DNA of 64,000 nucleotides from the IMG/VR virus record IMGVR_UViG_3300035670_000186, positions 1-64,000 of that record; one strand, written 5' to 3'. Position 1 is the first letter of the stretch, and each line of letters begins with the position of its first letter. Under the pieces are notes generated by a model. That model searched no databases, was not told where the DNA came from, and saw only the letters and a list, made by a program, of their open reading frames with translations. The position numbers were made by a program, and so were the translations under genes. Shown here piece after piece: positions 40,801 to 49,046 of this stretch. The DNA comes from a virus.

Positions 40801-43357
40801 GCGCGGCTTGGGTTGTTGCGGTTGTTTGGCCGGATTTCGGCGTTCTCGTCGGCCTCGTCGCGGAAGTCGTCTTGGGAACCACAGGGATGGCGTTGATATT
40901 GGAGTCTTGAATGATTTGTTTTCTGGTCTCTCTCCTGAGGGAGGCCCACTCTCCGTCTCTGTTTCTCGTCGCATTTGACGTCAGGTCCTCCAACATGTCG
41001 TCCAAAATGACGGCGTCGTGTCCCGACCAAAGCAATCTCACCTGATCGTCTGGATCGGCGGCGACTATGGCTCCGTCCACCATTTCTTCCGTCATCTCGT
41101 CGGTTGGGCTCAATTTGCCCAATGTCCTGAATTCGGATCCGATCGACTTTCTCAAATTGTTCGCCGCGGCCAAAATCGCCGATTGTTCGTTTTGCGTATA
41201 CGAAGAGAACGGTTTGACAGGACTGCCGTCCTCTTCGGTCGCCCTATTCGGATTGGCCATCAGCAATTTTCGCGGTTGTATCTTGCTTAGGGCTATTTCT
41301 CTGGCACGAGATTCCGGTAACGCTTGTCTCAGTACGGTGCGTTCACCGGTTGCTCCCTGAACCCTTCCTGTCGAAAATCCCCTGTCTCCGGCGTTGGCCA
41401 TTCGTTGTATCAATCCGCGAGCCGCATCGTCGATTCTCAGGAAATCCTCGTCCCTATTTCTTGCGGCGTTCGTCCACCTATCGAAAAGCATGTCGTCCAA
41501 AGCGATCAGGGTTCTGAGCGAGTCGTAAAAATTTTTATTGTACGGAGACAAGTCCTCCGCCGACGAGTTGATCCAGTCGTTGTTTTTTAGAACCCTATTT
41601 ACGCTCTCCGCATCAAAGGGTTCTTCCGGGCCGAGGTACGGAGCCCTGAATACCGATCCATCTTCGTCGTAAATGGTTCGCCTAAGAACGTCTTCCAAGG
41701 TTTGTTGGAGCTGTTCTCTCGCATCCGACGCCGCGGAAAGTATGGCGCTTTGATCGGCGGGCGAGTAGTCGGAGAATGGAATTTGCCTCGAAGCGAATCT
41801 GTCGCTTGCGATAGCCGAATCGTACGTCGAGTAGGGCTGAGTGACGCTGATCAAATCATTCAGGGAATTTTGTTCTCCTGGTAAAAATCTTTCGTCGAGT
41901 TGCCTGACTTTTCGCGTCGGAACGTCTTGAGACGACGGAAGACTGTTGGTGGGTTGAGGCGACGCAGTCGAATTGATTCTCTTGGAGAGTCGCCCTATTC
42001 TCTTGGACAGGCGACGCGCCATGCTGTCCCCGTCTCGGCGCGGAGCGACGCCTCGTTCTCGTCTGGAAAGGGGCGAAGTTCCCTCGGTTGAAACGGTTTC
42101 CGCGGCGGATTCGAGCCTCTCTTCGGCGGATGATACGACCGGCGGAGTTATCGGTGTTTCTCCCACCATCTCCCTGGATCTTTCGGCAATTTCGGGTTCT
42201 TCCGTTGTTTCCGCTCGGGGCCGTGCGGCGGCTTGATTGACCGTTTCGGCGTCGGTTCTTCTGCGTCGTTGTCTGCGTGTTATTACTTCTTCCTCTTTGG
42301 GGGCGGCTTCCTGTTCGCCACCGATCGCATCGCCGACTTCGGCTATGTAATCGGCGAGCCTTCTGCGCAATCGCCCCGCCATGGACGCAGTCGGATCGCC
42401 GTTTCCATCGGAAAGCCAAGACATTTCGTCGTTTACCGTTCTTAACGCCGCTTCCCTTGATCGAGCGAGGGCCCTTCGCGTTCTGCGAACTTTTCTATTC
42501 GATAGTTTTCCGATGGATGAGAATTTTCCTCCGAAAGATCTGATTCCCTGCAAATTTTGTCCGGTTTCCCCGAAAGGCGTCGGATCGGGTATTCCCCTGC
42601 CCATATTGATCCACGGTATGCCCTCCAGAACGAGTCGGTCCTTATCCGCATCCCTGGCGGTCATGGGGTTCGTATTGAATCGACTCGCTCCTATCGGTAC
42701 CATTTTCTCAAAATAACCCTTGTCGTCCAATTCCGAATAGAGCCTCATGGACAAACGGCGATTCGGTCTTCCGAAACGCCCGACTCCGTCGTCCATCGCC
42801 GTGGGGCGCGGGGTCCATTTACCGTCGACAAATTTTGCGTTTGATCCTTTCACTTTCAACACCAAAGATGCGTAATCTTTTTTGGAAAGGAAAGATTTTG
42901 CCTTGAAATTTAAGGCTATTTTTTTCAATTGAACGTCGAACATGCTCAATGCGACGTCTTTCAACGGCCAATTTTCCAACAATTCAAATTCCGGTTCGTC
43001 GTCGCTCGGGTGGTTGTCTTGTTGAACTTGTTCGGGCTCCGACTTTGAACGAACCACGGCAACGACGACCGGGACTATGCCCGAAAGTTCCCTCATCGTT
43101 GAAGGGGTGATGGAGTCCGAAACCAAAGACAAATTTTCTTGCGTCAATTCCATGCTCGGCCCTACTTCTAGGCCGGGGTCAAGCGACGAAATCAGTTCTT
43201 CGTAGCTCAGGCGAGAATCGTTCGCCCAAGACGCCCAGTCTCTACCCTGCTTCATGCTTCCGTAAGTGCGCACCGAGCCTCCGTCGTTCACCATCACGGC
43301 GAATGCGACGCCCGTACCCGAATCTATTATTTGTCGGAAATTGGGTTTATTTGCCAT
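37817..43357 (-). CDS. 1846-residue modular protein with possible ADP-ribosyltransferase end
   Basis: An N-terminal domain of about 220 residues carries IVPVVVAVVRSKSE. The module DADKDRLVLEGIPWINMGRGIPDPTPF follows (42572-42670), then the boundary motif PTASM (42380-42394). A long disordered Arg/Pro/Thr-rich linker (TPKSGQTTATTQAAPTPPTPP) comes next. The C-terminal part holds PIRRGIR, SGPYYVPAGEGAAAGGYG, DITIGLLPRTARI and, near the end, AHMMIVNRTAIIMLRNP. The order Arg - Gly-rich loop - strand - VxNRTAIIM resembles phage ADP-ribosyltransferase domains, in which the late segment is YYVVLNRxALVV. I rate that as possible. The gene overlaps neighbours at both ends. Confidence 0.65.
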   Translation of the reverse strand: MANKPNFRQIIDSGTGVAFAVMVNDGGSVRTYGSMKQGRDWASWANDSRLSYEELISSLDPGLEVGPSMELTQENLSLVSDSITPSTMRELSGIVPVVVAVVRSKSEPEQVQQDNHPSDDEPEFELLENWPLKDVALSMFDVQLKKIALNFKAKSFLSKKDYASLVLKVKGSNAKFVDGKWTPRPTAMDDGVGRFGRPNRRLSMRLYSELDDKGYFEKMVPIGASRFNTNPMTARDADKDRLVLEGIPWINMGRGIPDPTPFGETGQNLQGIRSFGGKFSSIGKLSNRKVRRTRRALARSREAALRTVNDEMSWLSDGNGDPTASMAGRLRRRLADYIAEVGDAIGGEQEAAPKEEEVITRRQRRRRTDAETVNQAAARPRAETTEEPEIAERSREMVGETPITPPVVSSAEERLESAAETVSTEGTSPLSRRERGVAPRRDGDSMARRLSKRIGRLSKRINSTASPQPTNSLPSSQDVPTRKVRQLDERFLPGEQNSLNDLISVTQPYSTYDSAIASDRFASRQIPFSDYSPADQSAILSAASDAREQLQQTLEDVLRRTIYDEDGSVFRAPYLGPEEPFDAESVNRVLKNNDWINSSAEDLSPYNKNFYDSLRTLIALDDMLFDRWTNAARNRDEDFLRIDDAARGLIQRMANAGDRGFSTGRVQGATGERTVLRQALPESRAREIALSKIQPRKLLMANPNRATEEDGSPVKPFSSYTQNEQSAILAAANNLRKSIGSEFRTLGKLSPTDEMTEEMVDGAIVAADPDDQVRLLWSGHDAVILDDMLEDLTSNATRNRDGEWASLRRETRKQIIQDSNINAIPVVPKTTSATRPTRTPKSGQTTATTQAAPTPPTPPTMPSTPQAEELTETPTETTRSSLVDAANTMVSVTDEDGNVRQVPLGSLGRVNQYDFANVHLDKDGVPYVHENATRLYRNPVTGEYLEDYSQVEITVDKQIPPTAPLPQVQISKKAGAIVSYPQITLDSANSGKYSGLANLQSDRKTGPLTIGQILTEVLGLSSQDVQALLGKKFYLAPGVKPGASTNNWRQAALLLLATSNHEIPNSEKRQMQMIDVVDVPAGSDVTEAYLRYADRPELADEYVSLGRPNGYIDKEDDGSSGREKFAPPHLRNYMSSGYRRSSSMEVFKPEDESNRYRYMRQLAPGMRANSAPRAGKLLVLWRHPLNFEGYYYYGNSKTQAEQIVESVNKALMTDLPEDWYTAFNNVVAAYSSALSSASSALHTWRGLSGARSRNPRPKREFVMHSEMAEAMEKILVDIFRPNMFKVIDSIRRERQQQSRTMNAVGRIRRKASQSGIKNVGGLEDSQLFVPLDESGRTMEPRKAEDIMSLYETHRATGFLPEIPYDVRPDDPLVLEELSEDGITMLSGIALASEMSVNVVDSTRIGDNEEVGNSRKALEIASLHFSGGLGKPIQVTEEEYKSLAGSSQIEGSFSPNFFPIRRGIRSPKPGSTTHQMAQELISGPYYVPAGEGAAAGGYGLNFDSPGGHSGYSNGDPSGDITIGLLPRTARIMGRFQLETLKNQVEIMAEAFMTRVGYDSGTPRDLPIDTGLEGVEFDHLNPANVSYKADRPDTGYGYYAPWYGVSRNVRYVSGTGADAMSESAKQVWAMLTGNNVNDDMTISGGNIGIVPELADSSQEEALRTLAASILAAAMQNQEDSWRWNSDDPSDTLPASEWFKRTRAQVFGWFVQMEILKGMEIAKLKAEGKAPWNERIAELVRAQKVLLYNNDHVLMAALFNVDAYDSGGQIDVTTRNPDLIMKKLWETSRNAHMMIVNRTAIIMLRNPVTTGTQDEIVEGIFSTVTDSSRPGMVYNPYTEKWIPDPRLRG

Positions 43358-45404
43358 TGACTACGTCCTTGAGAAACTTCAGCGAAGAAGAAAGCACCCC
43401 TATTCGGGATTCGAAGATTCTTCTCAGAATATCCGCATGACGGCGTTCCGATTCGGTCAATTTGCCGTCGATCGACATTCTGCGAGCGAACTCCCTGAAG
43501 TTGAATTGCTTGGCCCTGTACAACAATTCCTCGATGAGTGCGATGGCTCTTTTTCGTTGTTCTTTGCGCAATCTCATGAAATATGATCGGTACATTGATT
43601 GATCCAACATGGACAAAATTTCGGCTCTCGTCATTCTCTCTGATTCAACCGACGCCGCCGACGGTATGGGCGAAGCGAAAGTTCTGCGAGCCGGACCGTC
43701 GCCGATCGTGTATATGCCTGATGGATTTCTGTTGCGAACGTCGGTGAGAACGTCGGCGATCATGAGCCTCAGCATGTCCTCCGGGTCCGCCAAGTCCATT
43801 CCGGTGCTGCGCGCGACCCTGGACACCGAGTCGACGTCCTCGGGGTACGAGACGATGTAGGGCCTGCGCGAACCTGATCCGGCGAACCATACGCTGGGGG
43901 CCAGCGCACCAAGTTGCGACTGCATCTCCGATGCGAACATGACCCCGAGGTGCTCGTTTGCGTCGGAAGAGTTCACTGCGACGAGTTTGTCCCTTCCGAC
44001 GGTGTAGGAGGTCATTCTTCTATTGATTCGCTTGCTATCGGCGAACTTGCTCATCTCTATCGCGGGAATTCTCAGCTCGGGGGTTATGTTCCCTATTTGG
44101 CCCCCGCGGTTGACGAGAGATATGGCGGTTTTCAAATCGTCCACCAAACCGGCCTCGTCTTCTATTTGTGTTTCCCGTTCGGAGACTTGACGTAGTCCGG
44201 AATCCATTAGAAATGCGTCTCGGTACCATCTTCTGACTTGTTTTTCGCGTTTGGTCTTGGGATCCATGACGGTAACCATGTCGTTGGGTCCCTTGAGATC
44301 TCCGAAAGATTGCTCGTATGCAATGGGTCCGTCCATCTCGGCCGCTATGTATTCGATTCTCGCGGCGGGATCGTCGGTCACCGGCATTTTCTCCGCTTCG
44401 GCGACCAGACGCCCGAGTCTGCGTCTTTCTCCGTTGCTCAAATTTCGTGTTTTTCTGATCGCTAGTGTTCCTCCGTTTGGAAGAACGTATACGACCGAAA
44501 CTATTCCGCTATTGGATAGCACCCCGAGTTCGTCTTTGCCTATTTGCGTCGGTTTTGAGGCGTACAGCACGTACGAAGCGCCCTCCATGTCCCTGTTGTC
44601 GGGTACGGTCCTGAGCACTTTCGCCGAAACCAACGGATTCAACACGACGCCGTCGCGTCTTACCAGTCTGGTTACCGGCTCGGCATATTGAGTCATTTCA
44701 TCGGTTACGTTGCGTATTGCATTTTTGAACGCGGCGAAATTGCCCGACCCGACTTTGGGAATGTTTATTTCCGGTTTTCTGACCATGGAGACTTGACCCA
44801 CTGTCGCATCGGAGCGAAGGCGTCTTCCCTGAACGGATATCCCTCTCGGTATCGTCGGGGATATCAATTCGGCAAGAGTTTGCCCACCCGACAGAAGGGA
44901 GATTGCCAACTCGAAAAGTTTTTTGCCGCAAGTCGAGTAATATTTATCCGTAAAACGACCCCCGAACTGAAATCCCTCAGGGCACCTAAATCCTCTTTCC
45001 GGCTTGTCCACTATGGCGGCAGCCGCTCTTGCCAAGGGGTTCGGTGTTCCAAAAGTTCCGCCAGGTGTGATGGCCGACCAGAGAGTCGAGCGACCCGGCC
45101 TTCTCACGGCCGAAAGATCGCCGGGAATAACGGCGCTCGTCAATGCTTGATACGCCCTGGTGAGGGGATCGCCGGTTCCTATCAAACCAGCTTTGGTATT
45201 CAATTTGTTTTCGTACTCCGAATTGTACTCGGCGACGGAATTTCTTTGCTGGCATTTGTAGTCGATTACGTGTTGTTTGTTTAGGGCGAAAGAAAGCGGA
45301 AGCGCATAAACGTTGTTCCTGGATATTGCTATGGACGGCAATATCGTTCGGACTACTTTCGTCGGGATTTTCCCGCACGCTTCGCAATTCTCTTGATCAG
45401 ACAT
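43347..45404 (-). CDS. Large hypothetical virion-type protein
   Basis: A 685-residue protein. An N-terminal CEACGK motif and later FRCPEGFQFGGRF...STCGKKLFE give two Cys pairs, possibly zinc sites. The middle is mixed alpha/beta (SYVLYASKPTQIGKDELGVLSNSGIVSVVYVLPNGGTLAI); the C-terminus is helical (RKEQRKRAIALIEELLYRAKQFNF). No family was recognised. It lacks the calcium-loop module and the boundary motif of its neighbours. It overlaps the genes on both sides by 8-11 nt, so it belongs to the same late operon. Confidence 0.6.
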   Translation of the reverse strand: MSDQENCEACGKIPTKVVRTILPSIAISRNNVYALPLSFALNKQHVIDYKCQQRNSVAEYNSEYENKLNTKAGLIGTGDPLTRAYQALTSAVIPGDLSAVRRPGRSTLWSAITPGGTFGTPNPLARAAAAIVDKPERGFRCPEGFQFGGRFTDKYYSTCGKKLFELAISLLSGGQTLAELISPTIPRGISVQGRRLRSDATVGQVSMVRKPEINIPKVGSGNFAAFKNAIRNVTDEMTQYAEPVTRLVRRDGVVLNPLVSAKVLRTVPDNRDMEGASYVLYASKPTQIGKDELGVLSNSGIVSVVYVLPNGGTLAIRKTRNLSNGERRRLGRLVAEAEKMPVTDDPAARIEYIAAEMDGPIAYEQSFGDLKGPNDMVTVMDPKTKREKQVRRWYRDAFLMDSGLRQVSERETQIEDEAGLVDDLKTAISLVNRGGQIGNITPELRIPAIEMSKFADSKRINRRMTSYTVGRDKLVAVNSSDANEHLGVMFASEMQSQLGALAPSVWFAGSGSRRPYIVSYPEDVDSVSRVARSTGMDLADPEDMLRLMIADVLTDVRNRNPSGIYTIGDGPARRTFASPIPSAASVESERMTRAEILSMLDQSMYRSYFMRLRKEQRKRAIALIEELLYRAKQFNFREFARRMSIDGKLTESERRHADILRRIFESRIGVLSSSLKFLKDVVNGK

Positions 45405-45963
45405 CTGAATCGAACATTTCCCAGTTGTTGTCGTCGTTCAAATATTTTACGAACTCCGGCTCCATCGTCGCAAATTCGTCGAGAACTTTCCATGCGTGAT
45501 TCCAGTCGTCGTCGGTCAGAACCGGAACGAATGGTTCGTCCGCCACCGAAGTGTCGCCTTGGGCGATGGCCGCTTTTCGGCCGGCACGAGAAGTTATCCC
45601 TCGCAATCTTCGGTCGAATTCAGCGTCGGTCCAGAGCGATCCCCGCACGACCCCCCTGAGCTTTCTGCGGCAATTTTTCATTCCGGGGTGATGACACCCC
45701 TCGTTCGGCCACAGGCCGGTCGTTTCGTGATGCAACCATGCGCATATGTTGTTCAGTGGGTAGAGTTCAGGGTGGTCCGCAAGAATCACCCTGCACCTCC
45801 TGAAGCCGCCGGGTTTGCGCATTATCGGCCTCCAGTATCGAAGAAGTCTTTCTAGATTTCCTCTTCTTGGTCCGTATCCCCTGGTCCTTGCCGTGACGAC
45901 TTCTTGAGGGACGAGACCGCCAAGCGGATCCGCTTTGGACAGTTTGTCGATTTGATCACTCAT
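45397..45963 (-). CDS. Conserved phage protein (HHETTGxWPNEG type)
   Basis: A 188-residue basic protein. The middle reads FRRCRVILADHPELYPLNNICAWLHHETTGLWPNEGCHH, a distinctive block I recall from actinophage head-region proteins; its clustered His, Cys and Glu could bind a metal. The C-terminal half is acidic (EFVKYLNDDNNWEMFDSD). No biochemical function is known. It starts at ATG 45961-45963, overlapping the stop of the previous gene, and is followed by the 685-residue gene. Confidence 0.55.
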   Translation of the reverse strand: MSDQIDKLSKADPLGGLVPQEVVTARTRGYGPRRGNLERLLRYWRPIMRKPGGFRRCRVILADHPELYPLNNICAWLHHETTGLWPNEGCHHPGMKNCRRKLRGVVRGSLWTDAEFDRRLRGITSRAGRKAAIAQGDTSVADEPFVPVLTDDDWNHAWKVLDEFATMEPEFVKYLNDDNNWEMFDSDV

Positions 45964-46363
45964 CGTTTGCCTCCCTAGCCTCTGCGTCGTTGAGTCTGAA
46001 AATGGCCATGTCCATGGCGGTTTTCGCCGAAGACAGACGATTTTTTAGCGATTCAAGATCTATATTGTTGTTCATTCGTTTGCGGGACCTTGCCGCCGCC
46101 GGGCCTATCATCGGAAGTAGTGCCGTCAACGCCCTGTCGACGTCGTCGCGTCCGTATCCATTTTGTCTCATTTCCTGGGTTATTTGTGAAACCATGGATG
46201 CCGAAGCATCGTCAACCGTTCTCGGAATCATTTCCTCTATGTGTTTGGGGAAATACGGGTAAGCGTCTCCGACCAAATTTTCTTTCTCTAGGAAGCTCTG
46301 CACGGTCTGGTCCGAAACTCTCCTCCTAGACACCAGTCTCTGTTCTTGGTCGTTTTTTTCCAC
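45956..46363 (-). CDS. Hypothetical helical protein
   Basis: A 135-residue protein. The first 70 residues are charged and helical; SQITQEMRQNGYGRDDVDRALTALLPMIG then looks like a small helical domain, and the end (DLESLKNRLSSAKTAMDMAIFRLND) is a coiled coil. I chose GTG at 46361-46363 because GGAGG lies 5 nt upstream; a longer GTG start at 46375 is less likely. It follows the 892-residue metallopeptidase gene almost without a gap. Function unknown. Confidence 0.55.
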   Translation of the reverse strand: MEKNDQEQRLVSRRRVSDQTVQSFLEKENLVGDAYPYFPKHIEEMIPRTVDDASASMVSQITQEMRQNGYGRDDVDRALTALLPMIGPAAARSRKRMNNNIDLESLKNRLSSAKTAMDMAIFRLNDAEAREANDE

Positions 46364-46364
46364 G

Positions 46365-49043
46365 TCAGCCTCCACCCGAAGATTCTTCCATTTTGTCGAT
46401 CATTCCGCGTGCCACCCTGATCATTTCGTCTCGCAGGCGCCTTACGGCCTCGATCTCGTCGTACTCCAGTTTGCTAAGGACCTCGTCTATGTCCATGGAC
46501 AGCGCCGCGTGTAGTTCCGCGTAGGTTTCGGCGTTGGACGCTCTTTGCATTTTCGGCTTGGGCGTTTCCAACGAATAGTCCGCAGGTCCGGCGTACTCCG
46601 ATATTCCGTTCGTGGCGTTTCGTATCAACTCTATTTGATCGTCGGGAAGATTTTTCCACCCATTGTTGTCGGCCATATTGAACGCGCGATTGATGGCAAA
46701 AAGCGCTGATATTTGGCCACCGAATCCTTTGGCGTATCCGCCTTGTTCGTCCACTCCGGCCAGAACGTCCATCATGTATCTTCTTCTGTTGAAGTTTCCT
46801 TCGGAGTCGACCCACGCATCTTTTCTGAAAATTTGGCTTCCAATTTGCATGAATTCCTCTATTGCGTTCGGATTCGCCGAAACCAAGTCGGTTATCAAAT
46901 TTCGCCAACCCTGTCTGAATCCCCCCATGTCTATGGATTGCTCGTTTATCCAGCTGATGATCGGCTGTATTCGGTTGACTTGTCTTTCGGACTGTTCGAG
47001 TATGGCGTCGTAAGAGGTTTTCAAAGAGTTGATGGCTTGGGTGATTTGACGCCTCATTCCTTCGGCCGCCGCGGCGTAAATCTGCGCCCTGGCGACAGGG
47101 GATGCTCCCTCCGCAAGTTTGTCGAAGTGATCGAGTTTCGTCATGTGAGAAAAAAGACCCGAGTATCCGCCGAGATAGGGGTGTCTGGAAATCGAGGAAG
47201 TCCTGGGTATCAACGACGACATTTTGGATATCGCCTCTTTCGCCGCCGCCTCCACCGACTCGGGGTCGCTGACCGCCGAAGGCCTGACCACGTTCGTTTC
47301 ATTTATCAATCGGAGAGACTCCTGCAAGGTCGTGCTAACTCCAACCGATGTATTTTCGTACCATCCGGCGAAAGCGGGACCACCATCCCTAGTGAATTGC
47401 CGTATGTCCCTCGTAACTTCGGTCAAGTCGTCTATCAGCCTCGCTACGTCCTCCGATATTTCCGCCGCCATATCCGAGACGACGACGCTTTCGAGTATGT
47501 TTGAAAGAGTTTTTTTCGTCCAATCCTGCGAAAGGGCATACGAAACCTCGTCGATTATGTCCGAAGGTTCTCCGTTTTTCAATCGTAGAAGTTCCGCCAT
47601 GTCCCGTTGGTATTCGAGCGTCGAGTTGAGACCTCCGGACGACTGCGATGAAGCGGCCGAATAGGCTCTGCTCATCTTGTAGTCTCCGACCTTGTCCAAA
47701 TAGTGACCGAACTCATGAACGGCGATCGATGCGGATGAGGTCATTTCGGCTTCGTCCAATAGTCGTTTGATTTCGGAATCGATCGCTTGAATCGCCCCGG
47801 CGGTTTGTATTTGGCCAGACTGCAGAAGAGCATTTTTTTGATTTTCCAATTCGCGCATTTTGTCCATGTATCCGAGCATTATGTTCAACGAGACGGTGTC
47901 TATCATCGGGTAGTCGTCGTCTGCGACGTTTTCGTATCGGTCCAGTAAGCTCCTGACGCTCTCTATTCGTCCCTCGGTCGCCGAAACTTCCACCGTAGCC
48001 CCACCGCTCGTGAACCTCGCCGGTTTGCCCGTCGGATCCCCGTAGACTGGGAATAGAAGCGCCGATTGAATCTGTGCTCCGCTTGTTTTCGGTTCTATTC
48101 GAATCTCCGGCTGCCCGGAAAAATCCATTACACCGGCGGCGGAGACCATTTCGGCATCCCTTGCTCCAAGGTTGACTCTTCTTTCCCTTCTGGATGCTCC
48201 GACTTTTTGCGAAAAATAAGAAGGCACCGATAGCGCGGCTCCGCCGGGACTGCTCCCCGGAACGGGTATATCGGGCATGTTCAGCGGAACAAGAACCAGA
48301 TTTACGTTCTCGAACGCCTCCGGGTAGGACAGCATGTGATCCGCGGCAACGTAATAAATGGCCAAGTCGTGCCGCGATGGAATCGTGTTTTCTCCGGCGA
48401 ACCTTCCGCCTATGGCGTTGGCCAACGATGGTTGGGTTTGTGCGAGAAAATAAAGCGGTTTTAGCGTGAAGTTTCGCCCGACATCTTTCGATGAATTTAC
48501 GAACTCTTCGGCGGATTTCAATTTTTGAAGCAAAGACTTCATGGTTTTCGGCTCTTCGCCCAATACAGAATTCACTTTCGTCTTTACGGACTCCATCCAT
48601 TCCGAAGTTTTTTCGTACGGGATGCTCGTTGCGTAGGGACTTCTCGGATATCCTCTGGAAATTGCGGACGACATCGAACCGAACGGACCATCCGAGGCGG
48701 ACGGATATTTTAGGTAGTCCCTCGATACCGAGGATATCCTTTTCGGCGATCCAAGATTCGCCCTCATCTCTCTTCTCAATCTCCTGTTTAGCGGCGCAGT
48801 GGGGGACTGAGGGCCAGGGGTGGGGTCGGGCACGCCACGGCCGAAGTTTATGGTCGGAATTCCCTCGAGTACTATTCTGTCAAGATCTGCGTCTATGGCG
48901 GTCGCCGGATTCATGTTTCTCGGCAACCCACCGATCGGTTGTAGGGCTTTCGCCGACAAGCCGAAAAATTCCGTCGCCAGAGATACCTTGTCGTCAACGA
49001 AAGAATCTCCGGATCTTCGCTTTTTGCCCGTCGTTCGTCTCAT
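46365..49043 (-). CDS. 892-residue modular protein with zincin metallopeptidase
   Basis: The N-terminus is basic, with LSAKALQPIGGLPRN leading into DADLDRIVLEGIPTINFGRGVPDPTP (48819-48914). A degenerate boundary motif PFGSM lies at 48672-48686. Residues about 440-450 read SIAVHEFGHYLD (HEFGH at 47703-47717), the HExxH zinc site of a zincin peptidase, with a downstream acidic helix that could supply the third ligand. The remaining C-terminal half is helical. A virion peptidase could free or mature the other modules, or attack host proteins. It starts 3 nt after the 952-residue gene. Confidence 0.7.
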   Translation of the reverse strand: MRRTTGKKRRSGDSFVDDKVSLATEFFGLSAKALQPIGGLPRNMNPATAIDADLDRIVLEGIPTINFGRGVPDPTPGPQSPTAPLNRRLRREMRANLGSPKRISSVSRDYLKYPSASDGPFGSMSSAISRGYPRSPYATSIPYEKTSEWMESVKTKVNSVLGEEPKTMKSLLQKLKSAEEFVNSSKDVGRNFTLKPLYFLAQTQPSLANAIGGRFAGENTIPSRHDLAIYYVAADHMLSYPEAFENVNLVLVPLNMPDIPVPGSSPGGAALSVPSYFSQKVGASRRERRVNLGARDAEMVSAAGVMDFSGQPEIRIEPKTSGAQIQSALLFPVYGDPTGKPARFTSGGATVEVSATEGRIESVRSLLDRYENVADDDYPMIDTVSLNIMLGYMDKMRELENQKNALLQSGQIQTAGAIQAIDSEIKRLLDEAEMTSSASIAVHEFGHYLDKVGDYKMSRAYSAASSQSSGGLNSTLEYQRDMAELLRLKNGEPSDIIDEVSYALSQDWTKKTLSNILESVVVSDMAAEISEDVARLIDDLTEVTRDIRQFTRDGGPAFAGWYENTSVGVSTTLQESLRLINETNVVRPSAVSDPESVEAAAKEAISKMSSLIPRTSSISRHPYLGGYSGLFSHMTKLDHFDKLAEGASPVARAQIYAAAAEGMRRQITQAINSLKTSYDAILEQSERQVNRIQPIISWINEQSIDMGGFRQGWRNLITDLVSANPNAIEEFMQIGSQIFRKDAWVDSEGNFNRRRYMMDVLAGVDEQGGYAKGFGGQISALFAINRAFNMADNNGWKNLPDDQIELIRNATNGISEYAGPADYSLETPKPKMQRASNAETYAELHAALSMDIDEVLSKLEYDEIEAVRRLRDEMIRVARGMIDKMEESSGGG

Positions 49044-49046
49044 CTG